Of a stretch of 64,000 bases of DNA, positions 13,330 through 24,956 are shown one piece after another. Source of the DNA: Cynocephalus volans (Eukaryota > Chordata > Mammalia > Dermoptera > Cynocephalidae); contig NW_026902451.1 in the NCBI RefSeq assembly GCF_027409185.1, positions 62,001 through 126,000 on the forward strand, given 5' to 3'. The notes under the pieces were generated by a model. That model was not told the DNA's origin. It did no database searches and saw only the letters and a list, made by a program, of their open reading frames with translations. Numbering within the stretch: position 1 is the stretch's first letter; each line of letters starts with the position of its first letter. The translations under genes were made by a program, and so were the position numbers.

Positions 13330-13645
13330 TAGGACATACTTTAGGCCAAACTTACATCTCTGCTCAGAATTCCCTCCCAACGTGGCCAGAATCTCCAGTT
13401 CACTCCCAGCCACCTCTTCCTGCTAACCTGGATCCAGCACAAAGCTTTTCCTGACTGCGACCTGCCCTTCACCGAGACTTAGTCACTGCTTTGGGTGCAT
13501 ATCACTATGACTGCTAGTGTTACACAGTTTTGTAACTGCCTGTTTACCCGCAGCTTCTTGAAGCGAGAGCTTACACTTGACTCATTTCTGTACCTCAGTG
13601 CCTATCCTTGGTAGACATTCTGTAAACAACTGTTGAACTGAAGTA
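13330..13645 (+). mobile_element. L2 3'-region relic
   Basis: The order of TTTTCCTGACTGC, then ACCTCAGTGCCTATCCTTGG, then GTAGACATTCTGTAAACAAC follows the 3' end of mammalian L2 in sense. It is very decayed and non-coding. Confidence 0.5.
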
Positions 13646-13702
13646 AATTTGAATTCAGAAAATATTATAGATCATAGTGCAGTTAAAAAATGCTTTCCTT
13701 AC

Positions 13703-13841
13703 GGGCCGAGCCCGTGGCGCACTTGGTAGAGTGCTGCGCTGGGAGCGCGCTGCGACGCTCCCGCCGCGGGTTCGGATCCTATATAGGACTGGCCGGCTCA
13801 CTCCCTGGCTGAGTGCCGGTCACGAAAAAGACAAAAAAAAA
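13703..13841 (+). mobile_element. tRNA-Ile-related SINE with target duplication
   Basis: It begins GGGCCGAGCCCGTGGCGCAC and has the B-box-like GGGTTCGGATCC, a GCCGGTCAC end and an A-rich tail. A ~17-bp target duplication ending ATGCTTTCCTTAC lies at 13,686-13,702 and 13,842-13,858. The near-perfect duplication suggests a fairly young insertion. Confidence 0.92.
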
Positions 13842-14257
13842 AAAAATGCTTTCCTTACATGGGGTCCAGCTGGGCATTGACCACACTGGGCATTGCCGGC
13901 CGTCCCATCCTCATCAGTGCAACCTCCATGGGCTACGAACATCACTCTGTCCCATCCCAGCCCACCCTCTGACTGCCTAGCATTGGTCTGAACTCTCAGC
14001 AAACATGCAGACCCCCTTCTCCTCTGTTCTCTGCAGGAGCCCCGCACCCTGCTTTCATGCCCTCCCGTCCACCTGCACTCCCACTCCTTCCCACGGTCTG
14101 CATGTTTTCCATCCTGCAGGGCCATTTCAAATCCTACTTGCCCCATCTCAAGTTCTACTTGCCCCGTGAACTTTCTATAAGCCCTCAGCACTCAGCGAGG
14201 CTCCTTTGTAGCACCGATTGTCTATACCAGCAAATTTGCATGGAAGGGTATGCAGTG

Positions 14258-15935
14258 ATTTTAAAATTAGCTTTATCGAGTTATCATTTACATACAATAA
14301 GTGTCACCAACTTGAAGCATACAATTCAATGGGTTTTGACAAATGTCTGCACTCATGGGCCCCATCATAGTGTGGAACAGAGCATTTCTGTCCCCATAGA
14401 AAGGCCCCTGGTGCCCCCTTCCAGTCAGTCATACCCAACCCATGACAATCACTGATCTGATTTCTGCCACTATTGTTTTGCCTTTTCTAGAAATTTCATG
14501 AGTGGAATAATGCAGATATGATCTTTTGTGTCTGAATTTTTTACCTAGCAGAACATCTTTGAGGCTCACCCGTGCTCCACGTGTTGGCGATTTGCTCCTC
14601 TTTATTGTTGAGTGGTGCTCTCTTATACAAATACACTGCAACTCACTTATCTGCTCACCAGCTGATGGGCGTTTGGGTTCTTTCCAGTTTGGGGCTGTTA
14701 TGAATAAGCCTGCTGTGAACATTCAAGTATAAATGTTTTTATTTTTCTTGAGTAAAAACTCAGAGGTCAGTTGCTGGTCCATATGTCAAGCACATATTTA
14801 ACACTACAAGAAACCACCACGCTGTCTTCTCAGAGTGGCTGTGCAATAGTGCGTCCCCCACCAAAGCCTGGGAGCGCCAGCTGCTCCACTCTTCACCCAC
14901 ATTTCTCATCTACCTTCCAAATTTTATCCAGTCTAGTGGATGTGACATGGCACCTCACTGCAGTTTTAATTTGCATTTCCCTAATGATTAATGACGTTGA
15001 GCATCTTTTTTGTGTGTGTATTTGTCATCCATGTATTTTCTTTGGTGAATTGTCTGTTCAATTTTTTTGCCTGTTTTTAGTGAGTTGTTGGTTTTTTGGA
15101 TATTGACTTGCAAAAATTATTTGTGTATTCTGGATACAGCCTATTATCGGATATAACTTTACAGATATTGTTTTCTCATTCAGTGGGGTTTTTTTTTCAT
15201 TTTTTAAAGTATCTTTCAAAGAAAAGTTTTTAATTCTAACCAAGTATATGCTTTTTGCAATTTATATAAGAAATTTCTTTCATTCTCAATGTCACAAAGA
15301 TTTTCTCCTAGATGTCTTATGTTTTAGCTCTTACATTTAGATCTGTAATCCATTTGAGTTAATTTTTGCATATGGTGTGAGGTAAAGAGTAAGGATCAAA
15401 TTTTTGTATATGAATACCCAGTTGTTCTTTTATTTAAAAGACTGTTCTTTACCCCAAAGTTACTTTGGCACCTTAGTGAAAAATCAGTTGACCGTTTATA
15501 TGTGGGTCTATTTCTGGACTCTGTGTTCTGTTCCATTGATTCATGTATCTATCCTTTCACCAGTAACATGTCACGATTATTGTAGCTTCATTGTAAGTCT
15601 TGAAATCAAGTAGTGAGTCCTCTAATTTTACTCTCTTTTTCAAAATTGTTTTGGCTAGTCCAAGTCCCTTGAATTTGTATATAGATTTTAGAATCAGTTT
15701 GTCAATTTCTACAAAAACTCTGCCATAATTTTAATTTAGACCTTGTTGTATCTATAGATCAATTTGGGGAGAACTGACATCTTAATATTAAATCTTTTAA
15801 TCCCAAACATGATGTATCTCTTCATTAATTTAGGTCTTAATTTAGCTTCTCTCAACGTTTTGTAGATTTCAGCATATAAATCTTGTATAAATTTTGTTAG
15901 ATGTATGCATAAAGAATTTCACTTCATGTTTTTGA
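14258..15935 (-). mobile_element. L1 3' half, antisense, ancient
   Basis: From left to right the plus strand follows the reverse of L1: 3' UTR, then the end of ORF2 and back into the reverse transcriptase region. Diagnostic pieces are GAATAAGCCTGCTGTGAACA near 14,700, TTTGCATTTCCCTAATGATT near 14,975 and ATCAATTTGGGGAGAACTGA near 15,760. It is full of stops and indels. Confidence 0.85.
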
Positions 15936-16009
15936 TGCTACGGTATATATGTGTATATGTGTGTGTGTGTACGTATAGTTTCACCCTTCAGATTTTGCTG
16001 CTAAGGTAC

Positions 16010-16500
16010 AGAATTACAATTGATTCAGGTATATGGACAGTGCTCACCCACTGTTAGTCCCAGTCATGGCCTTTCACGTCACATACTGTCTAATTCATCT
16101 ACAGAAGCTTTATTCGGGTCTTTTTATAGCTTTCCTTACTCTCCTCATTGTGCTTACCCTTTCCTCTACCTTTTGAATATATGGAGTATATTTACAGAAG
16201 CTGTTCAGACATCTTTCTCTGCTAATTCCATCATCTCTATCATTTTTCTGTTTCCTCATGTAGATGATGGGTCACGTTTTTTGTTTCTTTAAATGTTTGG
16301 AAATTTTTGTTTGGTTGCCTGATACCATGAATTTTACACTATTGAGGGCTGGGTTTTGTTGCAACAAAACAGTTCTTTAAACAATTTTGGGCTTTGTTCT
16401 GGAATGTGGTCATATTCTTGGAATCAGATGAATCCTTTGAGACTTCCTTACAAGCTTTTGTTATGCCCAGAGCACGTCTAATGCAGGCTGTGGATTTTAT
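16010..16500 (-). mobile_element. Probable older L1M-type 5' region, antisense
   Basis: The text TGCTAATTCCATCATCTCTA and the later GATACCATGAATTTTACAC resemble the reverse of the 5' region of an old L1M or HAL1 element. A related but more diverged sequence lies at 45,540-46,330. Confidence 0.5.
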
Positions 16501-17654
16501 TGGGGGGCAGTAGGGGAAGCAAATAAAGCAAGATGATAAGTGATGCCAAAAAAGAAGAAAAGAAGAAGAGGGAGTCTGAGAACAGCAAAGAACTCTTCTT
16601 TCTTCCCGTCTGAGTTTGTTTCAAATGGTGGATTTCTAAGCCCCTTGTCAAAGGCTCCAGCTCTGCCCTACACAGCCTCCTGGGCAGTCTCCTGAGCCCA
16701 GCCCCCTGCCTCAGCCCTGCTGATGCTGCAGCGTGTCCCGTGCTCTGTGAATGGTGCTTGGTAACGATCCAGTGGATTTAGCTGGATGGGTCACAAGCTC
16801 ACAGCTCTAGCTTCCTTCCCAGCCTGAGCAGTGCCGGTCACCGGTGGGAGGTTGCCCCTCTCTGTCATACGTTTTGCTCATAGCCTACCATTGTCCAGGG
16901 ACACAAGTCAGGCTTGCTCCACCAAGCCTGTGCTAATCATGCCACCCTTACCCTTTCTTTCCTGCACTTGGATTTCTGACAATCGTGATGCACCTGTCCC
17001 AGCATATTAGTGCTTGTGAACTGGAGTGTCCACTGGGAAGGTCTGTGGCTGTTAGACATATGCATACCTGCCTCCTGCCTTTCCAGGCTGGGAATCTCAT
17101 TCAGTATAGCTTGTAAATGGCCCTCACATTCAAACCTTAAGAAATTCTACCAGAATTTCACATGCCCACATAGGTGAAAATCACTGAACTATATTGTAAA
17201 CTATTTGAAGTCCAGGACTATAAATTTTGCTCAGTAGAATTTTGTCGAACGTAATTAAATTTTGCATTAAGATTTTTGTTTAGATCAAAACCTGCAGTTT
17301 TGCTGATATCAACATCTTTAAACTATAGATCAGGGAAGGGAAAATTACAGACTTTGGCCAACCAAGTCTGGTCAGGCCGATTTATTTACATAATTGTCTA
17401 TAGCTGCTTTCAAGCTACAAAGGCAGATTTAAGTAGTTGTGACAGAGACCATATGGTCTGCAGAGATTAAAACATTTACTATATGGCCCTTAACAGAGAG
17501 GTGTTACTGATGCCCGCTTTAGATGAATATATTTATATAAAATAGCCCGAGGTGTGCTTTGCGCTCATGTGGGATGCCATGCTGCGGTTTCAGTTCTCTG
17601 GCTTTCCAGGAACCTGTGTCAACCGTAATGTATTTTGCTTCCTTTTCTCCTTAG
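16501..17654. other. Region 5' of the CCR6 relic
   Basis: No gene or clear repeat is visible. It should hold upstream intron or 5' UTR exon remnants of CCR6, but I cannot identify an exon before the one at 17,655. Confidence 0.4.
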
Positions 17655-18977
17655 ACTCACGCCCACTCTCCTGTCATCTCTGCTGCGGAGCCAGAGGTGT
17701 CAAACCACCTATTTCTGTTTCTATACCAGGCCTGTGTTTTCTGCACAGATCAGATACCATGATGAGTGAGGTAAGAACCAATTTTATTTTCAGCAGAGAC
17801 TGTAAGTTTGGTTAATTGTGGCTACTTGAAAATCACACTACAGCTGACTTTATCTTCCTTTGTCTTCCTGGAACCCATGAATTCTAATGACATTTTCTAT
17901 TCAAGTGGAGATTAATTTTGGTCAACTAGCACTTCGTTTTACTCAGATGGCGACACAGCACCATGCTCCGTGCAGGAGGTGAGCAGCTTCTCCAGGCTGT
18001 TTGTGCCGATTGCTTACTCCTTGATATGTGTCTTCGGCCTCCTGGGCAACCGTCTGGTGGCGATGATTTCTATCAGAAGGCCCAGTCCATGACAGACATC
18101 TGTCTCTTAAACATGGCCATTGCAGACATGCTCTTTGTGCTCACTCTCCCATTCTGGGCAGTGAATCACGCCACGGGGTGTGGATTTGCAGCAACGCTAC
18201 GTGCAAGCTGATTAAAGGCATCTGCGCCGTCAACTTCAACTGCGGGCTGCTGCTCCTGAGCTGCGTCAGCATGGGCCGGTACATCGCCATCGTGCAGGCC
18301 ACCAAGTCCTTCCGGCTGCGATGCAGAACACTGCCACACAGTAAAACAATCTGTTTCATTGTGTGGGTAGGGCCAATCATAATCTCCACCTCGACTTTGA
18401 CCTTCAATCGGAAATACAAAATAGAGGAGAGTGCTGTCTGTGAGCCCAAGTACGACATCGTCTCAGAGCCCATCAAGTGGAAGCTGCTGATGTTGGTGTT
18501 TGAGCTGCTCTTTGGTTTCTTTATCCCACTGCTGTTTATGATTTTTTGCTACATGTTCGTTGTCAAAACCTTAGTGCAAGCTCAGAATTCTAAAAGACAC
18601 AAAGCCATCCGTGTAATTATAGCGGTGGTTCTCGTTTTTTGGCTTGTCAGATTCCTCATAACATGGTCCTTCTTGTGACCGCTGCCACCGTGGGGAGTAT
18701 GGACCGATCCTGTGACAGCATGAAGCTGATCAGCTACGCCAGGAACATCGCAGAGGCCCTTGTTTTCCTCCACTGCTGCCTCAACCCCGTGCTGTATGCA
18801 TTCGTCGGTCAGAAGTTCAGAAGCTACTTTCTGAGGATCATGAAGGACCTGTGGTGTGTGAGGAGAAAGCACAAGTCACAGGGCTTATCCTGCTCCAAGA
18901 TGTACTCAGAAGCCTTCATTTCCAGGCAGACCAGTGAGACCATGGATAATGACAGCACGTCACCCTTTACTATGTGA
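17655..18977 (+). pseudogene. CCR6: CCR6 chemokine receptor pseudogene
   Basis: In other mammals CCR6 is the CCL20 receptor on lymphocytes and dendritic cells, a seven-helix membrane protein. A 5' exon (17,655-17,770, acceptor TTAG, donor GTAAGAA) holds the start ATG at 17,762 or the adjacent one at 17,759. The main exon appears to begin at 17,871, but the preceding bases are TG instead of AG. Recognisable parts include [20 protein letters not shown] (helix 2), HKAIRVIIAVVLVF (helix 6), NPVLYAF (helix 7) and the ISRQTSET tail, and the stop is at 18,975-18,977. Lesions: TAA at 17,913-17,915 where human has Tyr; a ~7-bp deletion near 18,068; 1-bp deletions near 18,178 and 18,636; and GRY replacing DRY at 18,274-18,282. 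Five separate inactivating changes rule out a single sequencing error. Human comparison is from memory. Confidence 0.93.
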
Positions 18978-20190
18978 CCTGCAGGTGTGAAGTCAGATAC
19001 CCCTAAAGCACTCGTGACACATGCTGATAGGTGTTAGGCAAAAAAAAAAAAAAAGTCTTTGGCCAGGTAGGCGTGGGAAATTAAACAAATGTAAGCAGGT
19101 GTCTTTCCTGCAGGGTCAGGAGCTCGCTGTGCTCACAGCTGTATAACTCTCTGCTCGGGGGTGCTGGGGGACACTTCCCGCATGTACTTGACAAAGAAAG
19201 GTTTGTGGCTCTGGAGTACCTTACATAACTTCTGTTCCCAAAATGGATTTTGGGAAATGCTGAATTAAAGTGAATTGTTTACAAATGTAAAAATTTTCAG
19301 AAATATTCATGAAACAAACCAGTTTTTTTTTTTTTCTGGTGATAGCACAAAATAATAACACATGCAAACCCAAACAGAAAAAACACAGACAAGCCTTCAT
19401 GTAACTCATTTTAGGCAAACATTTTAACATTTTATCTATCGAAATGTTTACTGTAGATAATTCTAAGTAGCAAAATTGACTGACCTGTGTTTTATCTCAT
19501 TTCCCTTTGACACACTTAACACACATGAGAGTGTGAGAGGTGGCAGGAAGACAAGCCTAGGGTTCACGAGCTGGAAAGCTGTGTGGGAAGGTGGGAAAGT
19601 GGCTGAATATGCATTGGTGACAATCGTCACTATGGATAAGGCGGTTAGGGTTGCAACAGGCCATCAGGAAATTGTAAGTTTGCTTTTATTTCCTTGGAAC
19701 CTGCTCTCTGTAATGAGGAACCCTCCTCAAGAGGCCGTAAGGCTGGGAGTTCAGTGGAAACGGGGTCTGCCCTGATGTGGCTTGTAGCCGTGCTCCTGGC
19801 ACCTGGTGGTTTTCAGCACACAAAAGTGGTTTAATAGACATTTGTTGAATGAATCATAATGAAATTGGAGTTTACTGTGCAGTTGGGTTAGTTATGGAAT
19901 CAGATTTTGACAATCTTCAACTTCCTAGAAATGTATAGAACTCAAGTTTTTAAAGTGCTACGTAAATAGAAGAAAGTAAGTGGAAAAATATCAACTCAGG
20001 TACAAACGTATTAGAAGAGTACTGACATGAATTGCAAAAACACTGACGTGTTTAATCCTGACAAATGTATTTGACACTTTATATTATTCCCATAAGCTTT
20101 CATTACGTCTCTATATAAAACGCAAAATCATGTCTTAAGATTCAAAGTCTGTATTTTAAAGTGTGGTTGTAGCTTTGCAAAATAAAACTG
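18978..20190 (+). other. Relic 3' UTR of CCR6
   Basis: Non-coding sequence follows the CCR6 stop. It has a poly(A) run near 19,040 and ends at a plausible polyadenylation signal at 20,181. The length suits a chemokine-receptor 3' UTR. No other gene is seen. Confidence 0.45.
20181..20186 (+). promoter_or_regulatory. Candidate CCR6 polyadenylation signal
   Basis: AATAAA is followed 13 bases later by CA and then a GT-rich stretch, the usual layout of a cleavage site. It is about 1.2 kb after the CCR6 stop. Confidence 0.4.
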
Positions 20191-21021
20191 TTCTGCATGT
20201 GGCGCCAGAACTGTCTCCAGCTTTGAGGTTCAGACAGCGGAGCCCACCCCCCAGAGAGCGGGGTACTTAGGGTGCTTCCTTACCTTCAACTCTTTTAGCG
20301 TTTGACCCCAGAAATCAAAGCCAAAGAGACGTTACTCAGATGCTTCTTTCAGTCCGATCAATGCGCTGATATGATCTATGGAGATAAGGCTTGTGTGGAA
20401 GCTGACACAGGCACATCTTGCTGACTTGCCACAGCTGGTTCATGGGCTGTTCTACGTCATTTACATTTTCAGATAAGTGACGCTGACTTCTTAACGTGAG
20501 AACCCTTTAACCATTTCACCTATTTGTATATAAATGCTTCTAAAATATACTACATACTTTACTTCTCCTTAAATGTAGCCCATTAAATGGCATCATTTTT
20601 CTTGCTGTCTTGGGCACCAGAACAGGCAGGTACTGACAGGTGTTTGGTGCTGTGATGTGTTGACACCCTCAGGAGACACTGAGGTAGGTGGGGTTGTTTC
20701 CTCCTACACTAAACAGCTCTGGTTGTTCTCCCACAATCCCATGTCTTCTTTTCACTGATTTCCCCCCGTCTCCTCTGCCATCAGGCTCTGGCTGTCTCCT
20801 CCTGGACCTTACCTTTCTCCCCCTTTAATCCCTCCTTAGCACTCATTGCAAACATTATTCTACTATGTCTGGTTGGGAAATCAGCTATCTGCACTAGTCA
20901 GAGATGTGTAGTAGTAGGGTCATGAGTTAGGACTTGCCAGTATTTTATTAATAAAACAAATAATCATATACACATGCATATATTTATTACATATGTGTAA
21001 TGTACGTGTGTGTGCATTTAT
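20191..21021. other. Non-coding stretch
   Basis: No gene is recognised. The right part is AT-rich with short TATA/CATA repeats. Confidence 0.4.
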
Positions 21022-21111
21022 ATAGGAGGGTACTTCAAAAAGTTCATAGGAAAATTCATATTATCTTTGAATTCTTTTTTTATACAAACTTGTTGAAGAA
21101 CTCTCATATAA
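21022..21111. mobile_element. Degenerate mariner-like palindromic element
   Basis: The left arm GGGTACTTCAAAAAGTTCAT is followed by a decayed right arm around TTGTTGAAGAACTCTCATA. The same arms recur at 21,477-21,561 and in the 40.2-40.5 kb cluster. Confidence 0.6.
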
Positions 21112-21476
21112 TCATGTCTGTTTGTGCTAACCAGAAAACAATTTTTTTTTTTGGTTACAGTTACAAAGTAGTTAAGATGGTCTCAATCAATTATTTCTGG
21201 ATAAGTGAGATTTTACTATATGTAAATCCTGGCAGAGGTAAAAATATAGGCAGTTAAGTAATATCTTGAAAATTGCATACCTTGATAATAGGCACTTAAA
21301 TGTTGCCTTGTAAACTGCATACCAATTTGCTTTTGAGGACAGATAGACCAGTTTTTAAATGAGACCAGAAAAATAAAATATTCTAAAATCCTTTAAAGAT
21401 TTCTGATAATGTGTGCAAATTGCAGGTGTTCTGGAGATATAGGTACATAAAATCTGAGCTAAATAAACACAATATA

Positions 21477-21561
21477 TGAAGGCACTTCAAAAAGCTCATG
21501 GAAAAATAGAATTAAAAGATAATACAAATATTTCCATGAACTTCTCGAAGTACCCTCGTAT
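21477..21561. mobile_element. Palindromic mariner-like miniature element
   Basis: The left arm GGCACTTCAAAAAGCTCATG and right arm CATGAACTTCTCGAAGTACC are inverted copies around an A-rich core, flanked by TA. No transposase is encoded. Arms of this kind resemble mariner terminal repeats (family assignment by memory). Confidence 0.75.
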
Positions 21562-21564
21562 ATA

Positions 21565-21955
21565 CTTATGGTGTGCTAGTGTATTAGTGTGCTATGGCTG
21601 CCACAATAGAACACCACAGACTGAGCAGCTTAAACAACAGAAATTTATTCCTCACAGTTCTGGAGGCTGGAAGTCCAAGATGAAGTTGTGGGCAGGGCTG
21701 GTTTCTCCTGAGGCCTCTGTCCTTGGCTTAGACACAGCCGCCTTCTTGTTGAGTCCTCAAAAGCCACTTCCTCTGAGACCACAAATTTCCTGGAAGGACA
21801 CCTGTCAAATTGTATTAGGGCTCACCCTAAAGGCCACATGGACTTTGTCACCTCCTTAAAGAGCCTATCTCCAAATATATTCACTTTCTGAGGTATTGGG
21901 GGTTAGGACTTCAACATGATTTGTTTGGGGCGAGGGACAGTTCAGCCCACATGAC
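21565..21955 (-). mobile_element. MLT1-type LTR, antisense
   Basis: The text TGTGCTATGGCTGCCACAAT, AGCAGCTTAAACAACAGAAA and CACAGTTCTGGAGGCTGGAA is the reverse of an MLT1 LTR end. It ends near the GGGACAGTTCAGCCCACATG text. It is a solo LTR with no internal region. Confidence 0.8.
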
Positions 21956-22882
21956 TAGTTTTCTAAGGTAGAGTATATTTCATATTAAAGTTAATTTCAA
22001 ATACTTGAGAATTCATTTCTATATAGTTCCCTCCTTTCTAATACATTATGTTTCAAATATTCACTCCCATTTCAGGCTTTTCAAATGTATATCCCCACAG
22101 AAAGATGACACAGGGAGAGACCACACCGATCTATTTAGCCTGTGCAGTATCTGAGCTCCATCCCCACCCACCGTGGGAAGCACTCTCTGAGCAAGTCCTT
22201 AATGCCCTGGTTCTCGTGGTCAACTTCCTGTCTGTGATCCCCACCCCGAGCTGGGGGCTTCTCCTGCCTTCTCATCCCACCTCATTCTTGTGTCTCCTCC
22301 CCCTCCAGTTCTCCTGCAGTAGGAACTTCCCCAACCCTGGGCTGCTCCCATATTCAATGCAGACGTCCCTCTCTTCTCGGGGACCTCAGGATGGTGACCA
22401 CAGCTGTGGCAGTTGAGATGGTGCCCGTGAAGGCTGGGACCCCTTGCTCACCCCTTCATATGAGCAGGGTACTCATGGCTCACGAGTGCAGGGGCCCCTG
22501 TTGTCTCATCCAGGTCCCGGAGCACCTTGCTTCCTCCTCAGGACAAGTTGAAGAACGTTGGTGTTTTGCATTCACCACCAGACTGTTTGAATCATCACAG
22601 CCCCAGGAGAAGAGCGACTGATGCTTTCTACATCCTGCTGGTTGCTCTGTGGAGAACCTGACGTGCTCCCCGTCTTTGTGCTCAGGCATCTCACAAAACA
22701 AAGAGGCTGCTTGATGCAGATAAAGGCCAGCCTCACCTGGGCATGCTTGCAGAGCTCAGAGTGATCTGCTGTGATGTAGTTTCACATTTCATGATCCAGT
22801 ATGTACATCTGCAAACTGCTTTCTTGAGTTGTGCTTGCTAATATAATAATTTTCCTGATGCTTAATTTAGATAAAGCCATAT
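21956..22882. other. Non-coding stretch
   Basis: A 122-codon open frame at 22,048-22,416 and others overlap here, but none has a domain I recognise. No clear repeat is seen. Confidence 0.4.
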
Positions 22883-23390
22883 GTATTAGTCAGGGTTTTC
22901 CAGAGAGACAGAATCAATATGATATGTTTATATGAGAGGGATTTATTAGGGGAATGAGCTCATGTGGCTGTGAAGAAAAGTCCCACAACAGGCCGTCTAT
23001 AAACTGGTTGCTGGTTGAGTGGCTCAGTCCAAGTCCAAAGGCCTCAGAACCAGGGAAGCTGATGGTGTCCTTGGTGTAAGTTCTGGAACCCAAAAGCTGA
23101 AGAGTCTCGAGCTCTGATATCCACGGACAGGAGAGAAGAGTGTATCCCAGCAGATCGAGAGAGAGAGAGCGTCACCTCTTTCCTCTGTCTTTTGTTCTCT
23201 CTGGACCCCCAGCGTGTTGGACGGTTCCCACCCACACTGAGGGTGGGTCTTTCCCACCCAGGCCACTCAGACTCTCACGCTAATCCCTGCTGGAAACACC
23301 CTCATGGACACACCTGAAAAGATTCCTTTACCGGGTTTCTCAGCATTCCTTCATCTAACCAAGTTGACACCTAGAATTAACACCATATAA
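22883..23390 (-). mobile_element. Old interspersed repeat of the TATTAGTCAGGGTTTTCC type
   Basis: It opens with TATTAGTCAGGGTTTTCCAG and closes with AACCAAGTTGACACCTAGAA, the two ends of a common mammalian repeat read in reverse. I do not assign the subfamily. A short (GA)n occurs at 23,154-23,168. Confidence 0.6.
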
Positions 23391-24775
23391 GAGCTAAAGG
23401 CAAGAATTGTGTCTTTTCTATTCCTTGTTTCATTTATTTTCAAATTTGGAGTCCTGCAGACGATGCAGGATGATTGACACAGCACTGTTATCCTCACCTC
23501 AAGGCTGTCCTCCTGGTCCAAGGGGGCTGCTGTGGCTCCATCCATCCCGTTTCCATTCAACCAACAGAAAGCAGGAAAGGGGGAAGCAGGCGGCCTCTTC
23601 TGTTTAAGGGCATGACCTGAAAGTTGTAGCATCTCTTCTGCTCCTGCTCTATTGGCCTTAACTTAGTCATGTGTTTACAGTGAGGTGAGAGAATGTCTGG
23701 GAAGTGTCCTCAGCTGGGTGCATGTGTCCACATCCATGTAGTAATAACAGACACACAGAAGTTCCATTCCCGTGTAAGGAGGGGAGAAGACACTGAGGAA
23801 ACAACCTCCAGTGGGTGGAAGAACAGCCGTACCCCTCGCTTCAGATGCAGGGGAAGGTTAAGCATTTCAGAAGAGCAGGCATGAGAAGAGGCCACGGCTT
23901 CACCCTGGGCATCCAAAGACGCCAGAGGCCACTCAGGCAGGGGCGTGGCTGACCATGCTGTGAGACTGGGGTCCCCAGGATGCTTCCCTGCAGGGCACCC
24001 CAATATGCTCCTGCAGCCTAGTCCACTATCTGTGGCACCACGGTGTCCAGAACCAGCTGGCCTAAATGTCCAGAGCAGTATATTTAGAATTAGTATATTT
24101 AGAATTGTTTTCTGCCTTATTTTGAAAGATGAACTGGATTCTTGGATTTAATGTGACATTTGGGGGTCATACTTCTGAATCTAGACTGTGAAAAGATGAG
24201 CGAACATGCCTTTTCATGCTAGTGGTGACAAATGCATGCACGAGCATCGTAAGGCATTTCCAGAAGTCCCAGCTTGGCGGGTTGTGGCGTGTGCACCCGG
24301 TGTCTGCTTGCACAGGGCGCTGCTGCCCTCCCGTGGTGGGAGCCACCTGCCTGGGGCCCCAGGACACACTGTCCCCTGTGCCTGCACAATTCTCCAGAAT
24401 GTCAAAGGGCAAAGTGCACGTGTATGTCTTAGTAGGGAAATTTTAAAGTTTAGTTCAAACAACAAATTCATAAAATTAATAGAATCTTATACTATATTTT
24501 CTAAAAAATTGTTACAAAATCTTTAGAATAATTATTAATTTAAAAAGTCTGACTGCAGTATTACTGCAGTTCATTTTTTCCTTATTACCTTTAATATTCA
24601 TAGGATAGTAGATTGGCTCTTTAAGTGTTTTTGTTTACTTTGGGACTGCCTATATTTTGGTTTTTAGGTACAGTATTTGCTTATTTGTTCATTTGTTTTA
24701 GTCATAGCATGTGTATATATGTGTATGAATACATACCTATGAGACTAAATATATATATTTGCATATGATTTAGGA
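23391..24775. other. Non-coding stretch
   Basis: No gene is recognised. Several open frames near 100 codons overlap at 24,167-24,526 on both strands without family resemblance. Confidence 0.4.
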
Positions 24776-24956
24776 GTTTAGAAAGCTGGAAAAGTGAAGG
24801 TGCTTACATCACATTTCCTTACCAGTTTATCATAGATTAAAATTTTTAAGTTAATTTCTGTTGAGTACAGATTACATCTTTTTAAAAATCTTCTCTTTTA
24901 GGAGAAAGGGTAAGGAAGTGTGACGTAAGCACCTTCACTTTTCCAGCTCTCTAAAC
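24776..24956. repeat. Long inverted repeat (48-bp arms, 85-bp spacer)
   Basis: The left arm 24,776-24,823 starts GTTTAGAAAGCTGGAAAAGT. The right arm 24,909-24,956 is its reverse complement with 3 mismatches in 48. Two of the three mismatches are transitions at a CpG or CA/TG-type position. No target duplication is visible outside the arms. It may be a non-autonomous DNA transposon relic, or a stem-loop of other origin. Confidence 0.9.

Noticed and set aside
20197-20215. TGGCGCCAGAACTG text resembling a lysine-tRNA primer binding site
   Set aside because: No LTR is recognisable upstream and no retroviral genes follow. The AATAAA before it is better explained as the CCR6 polyadenylation signal.
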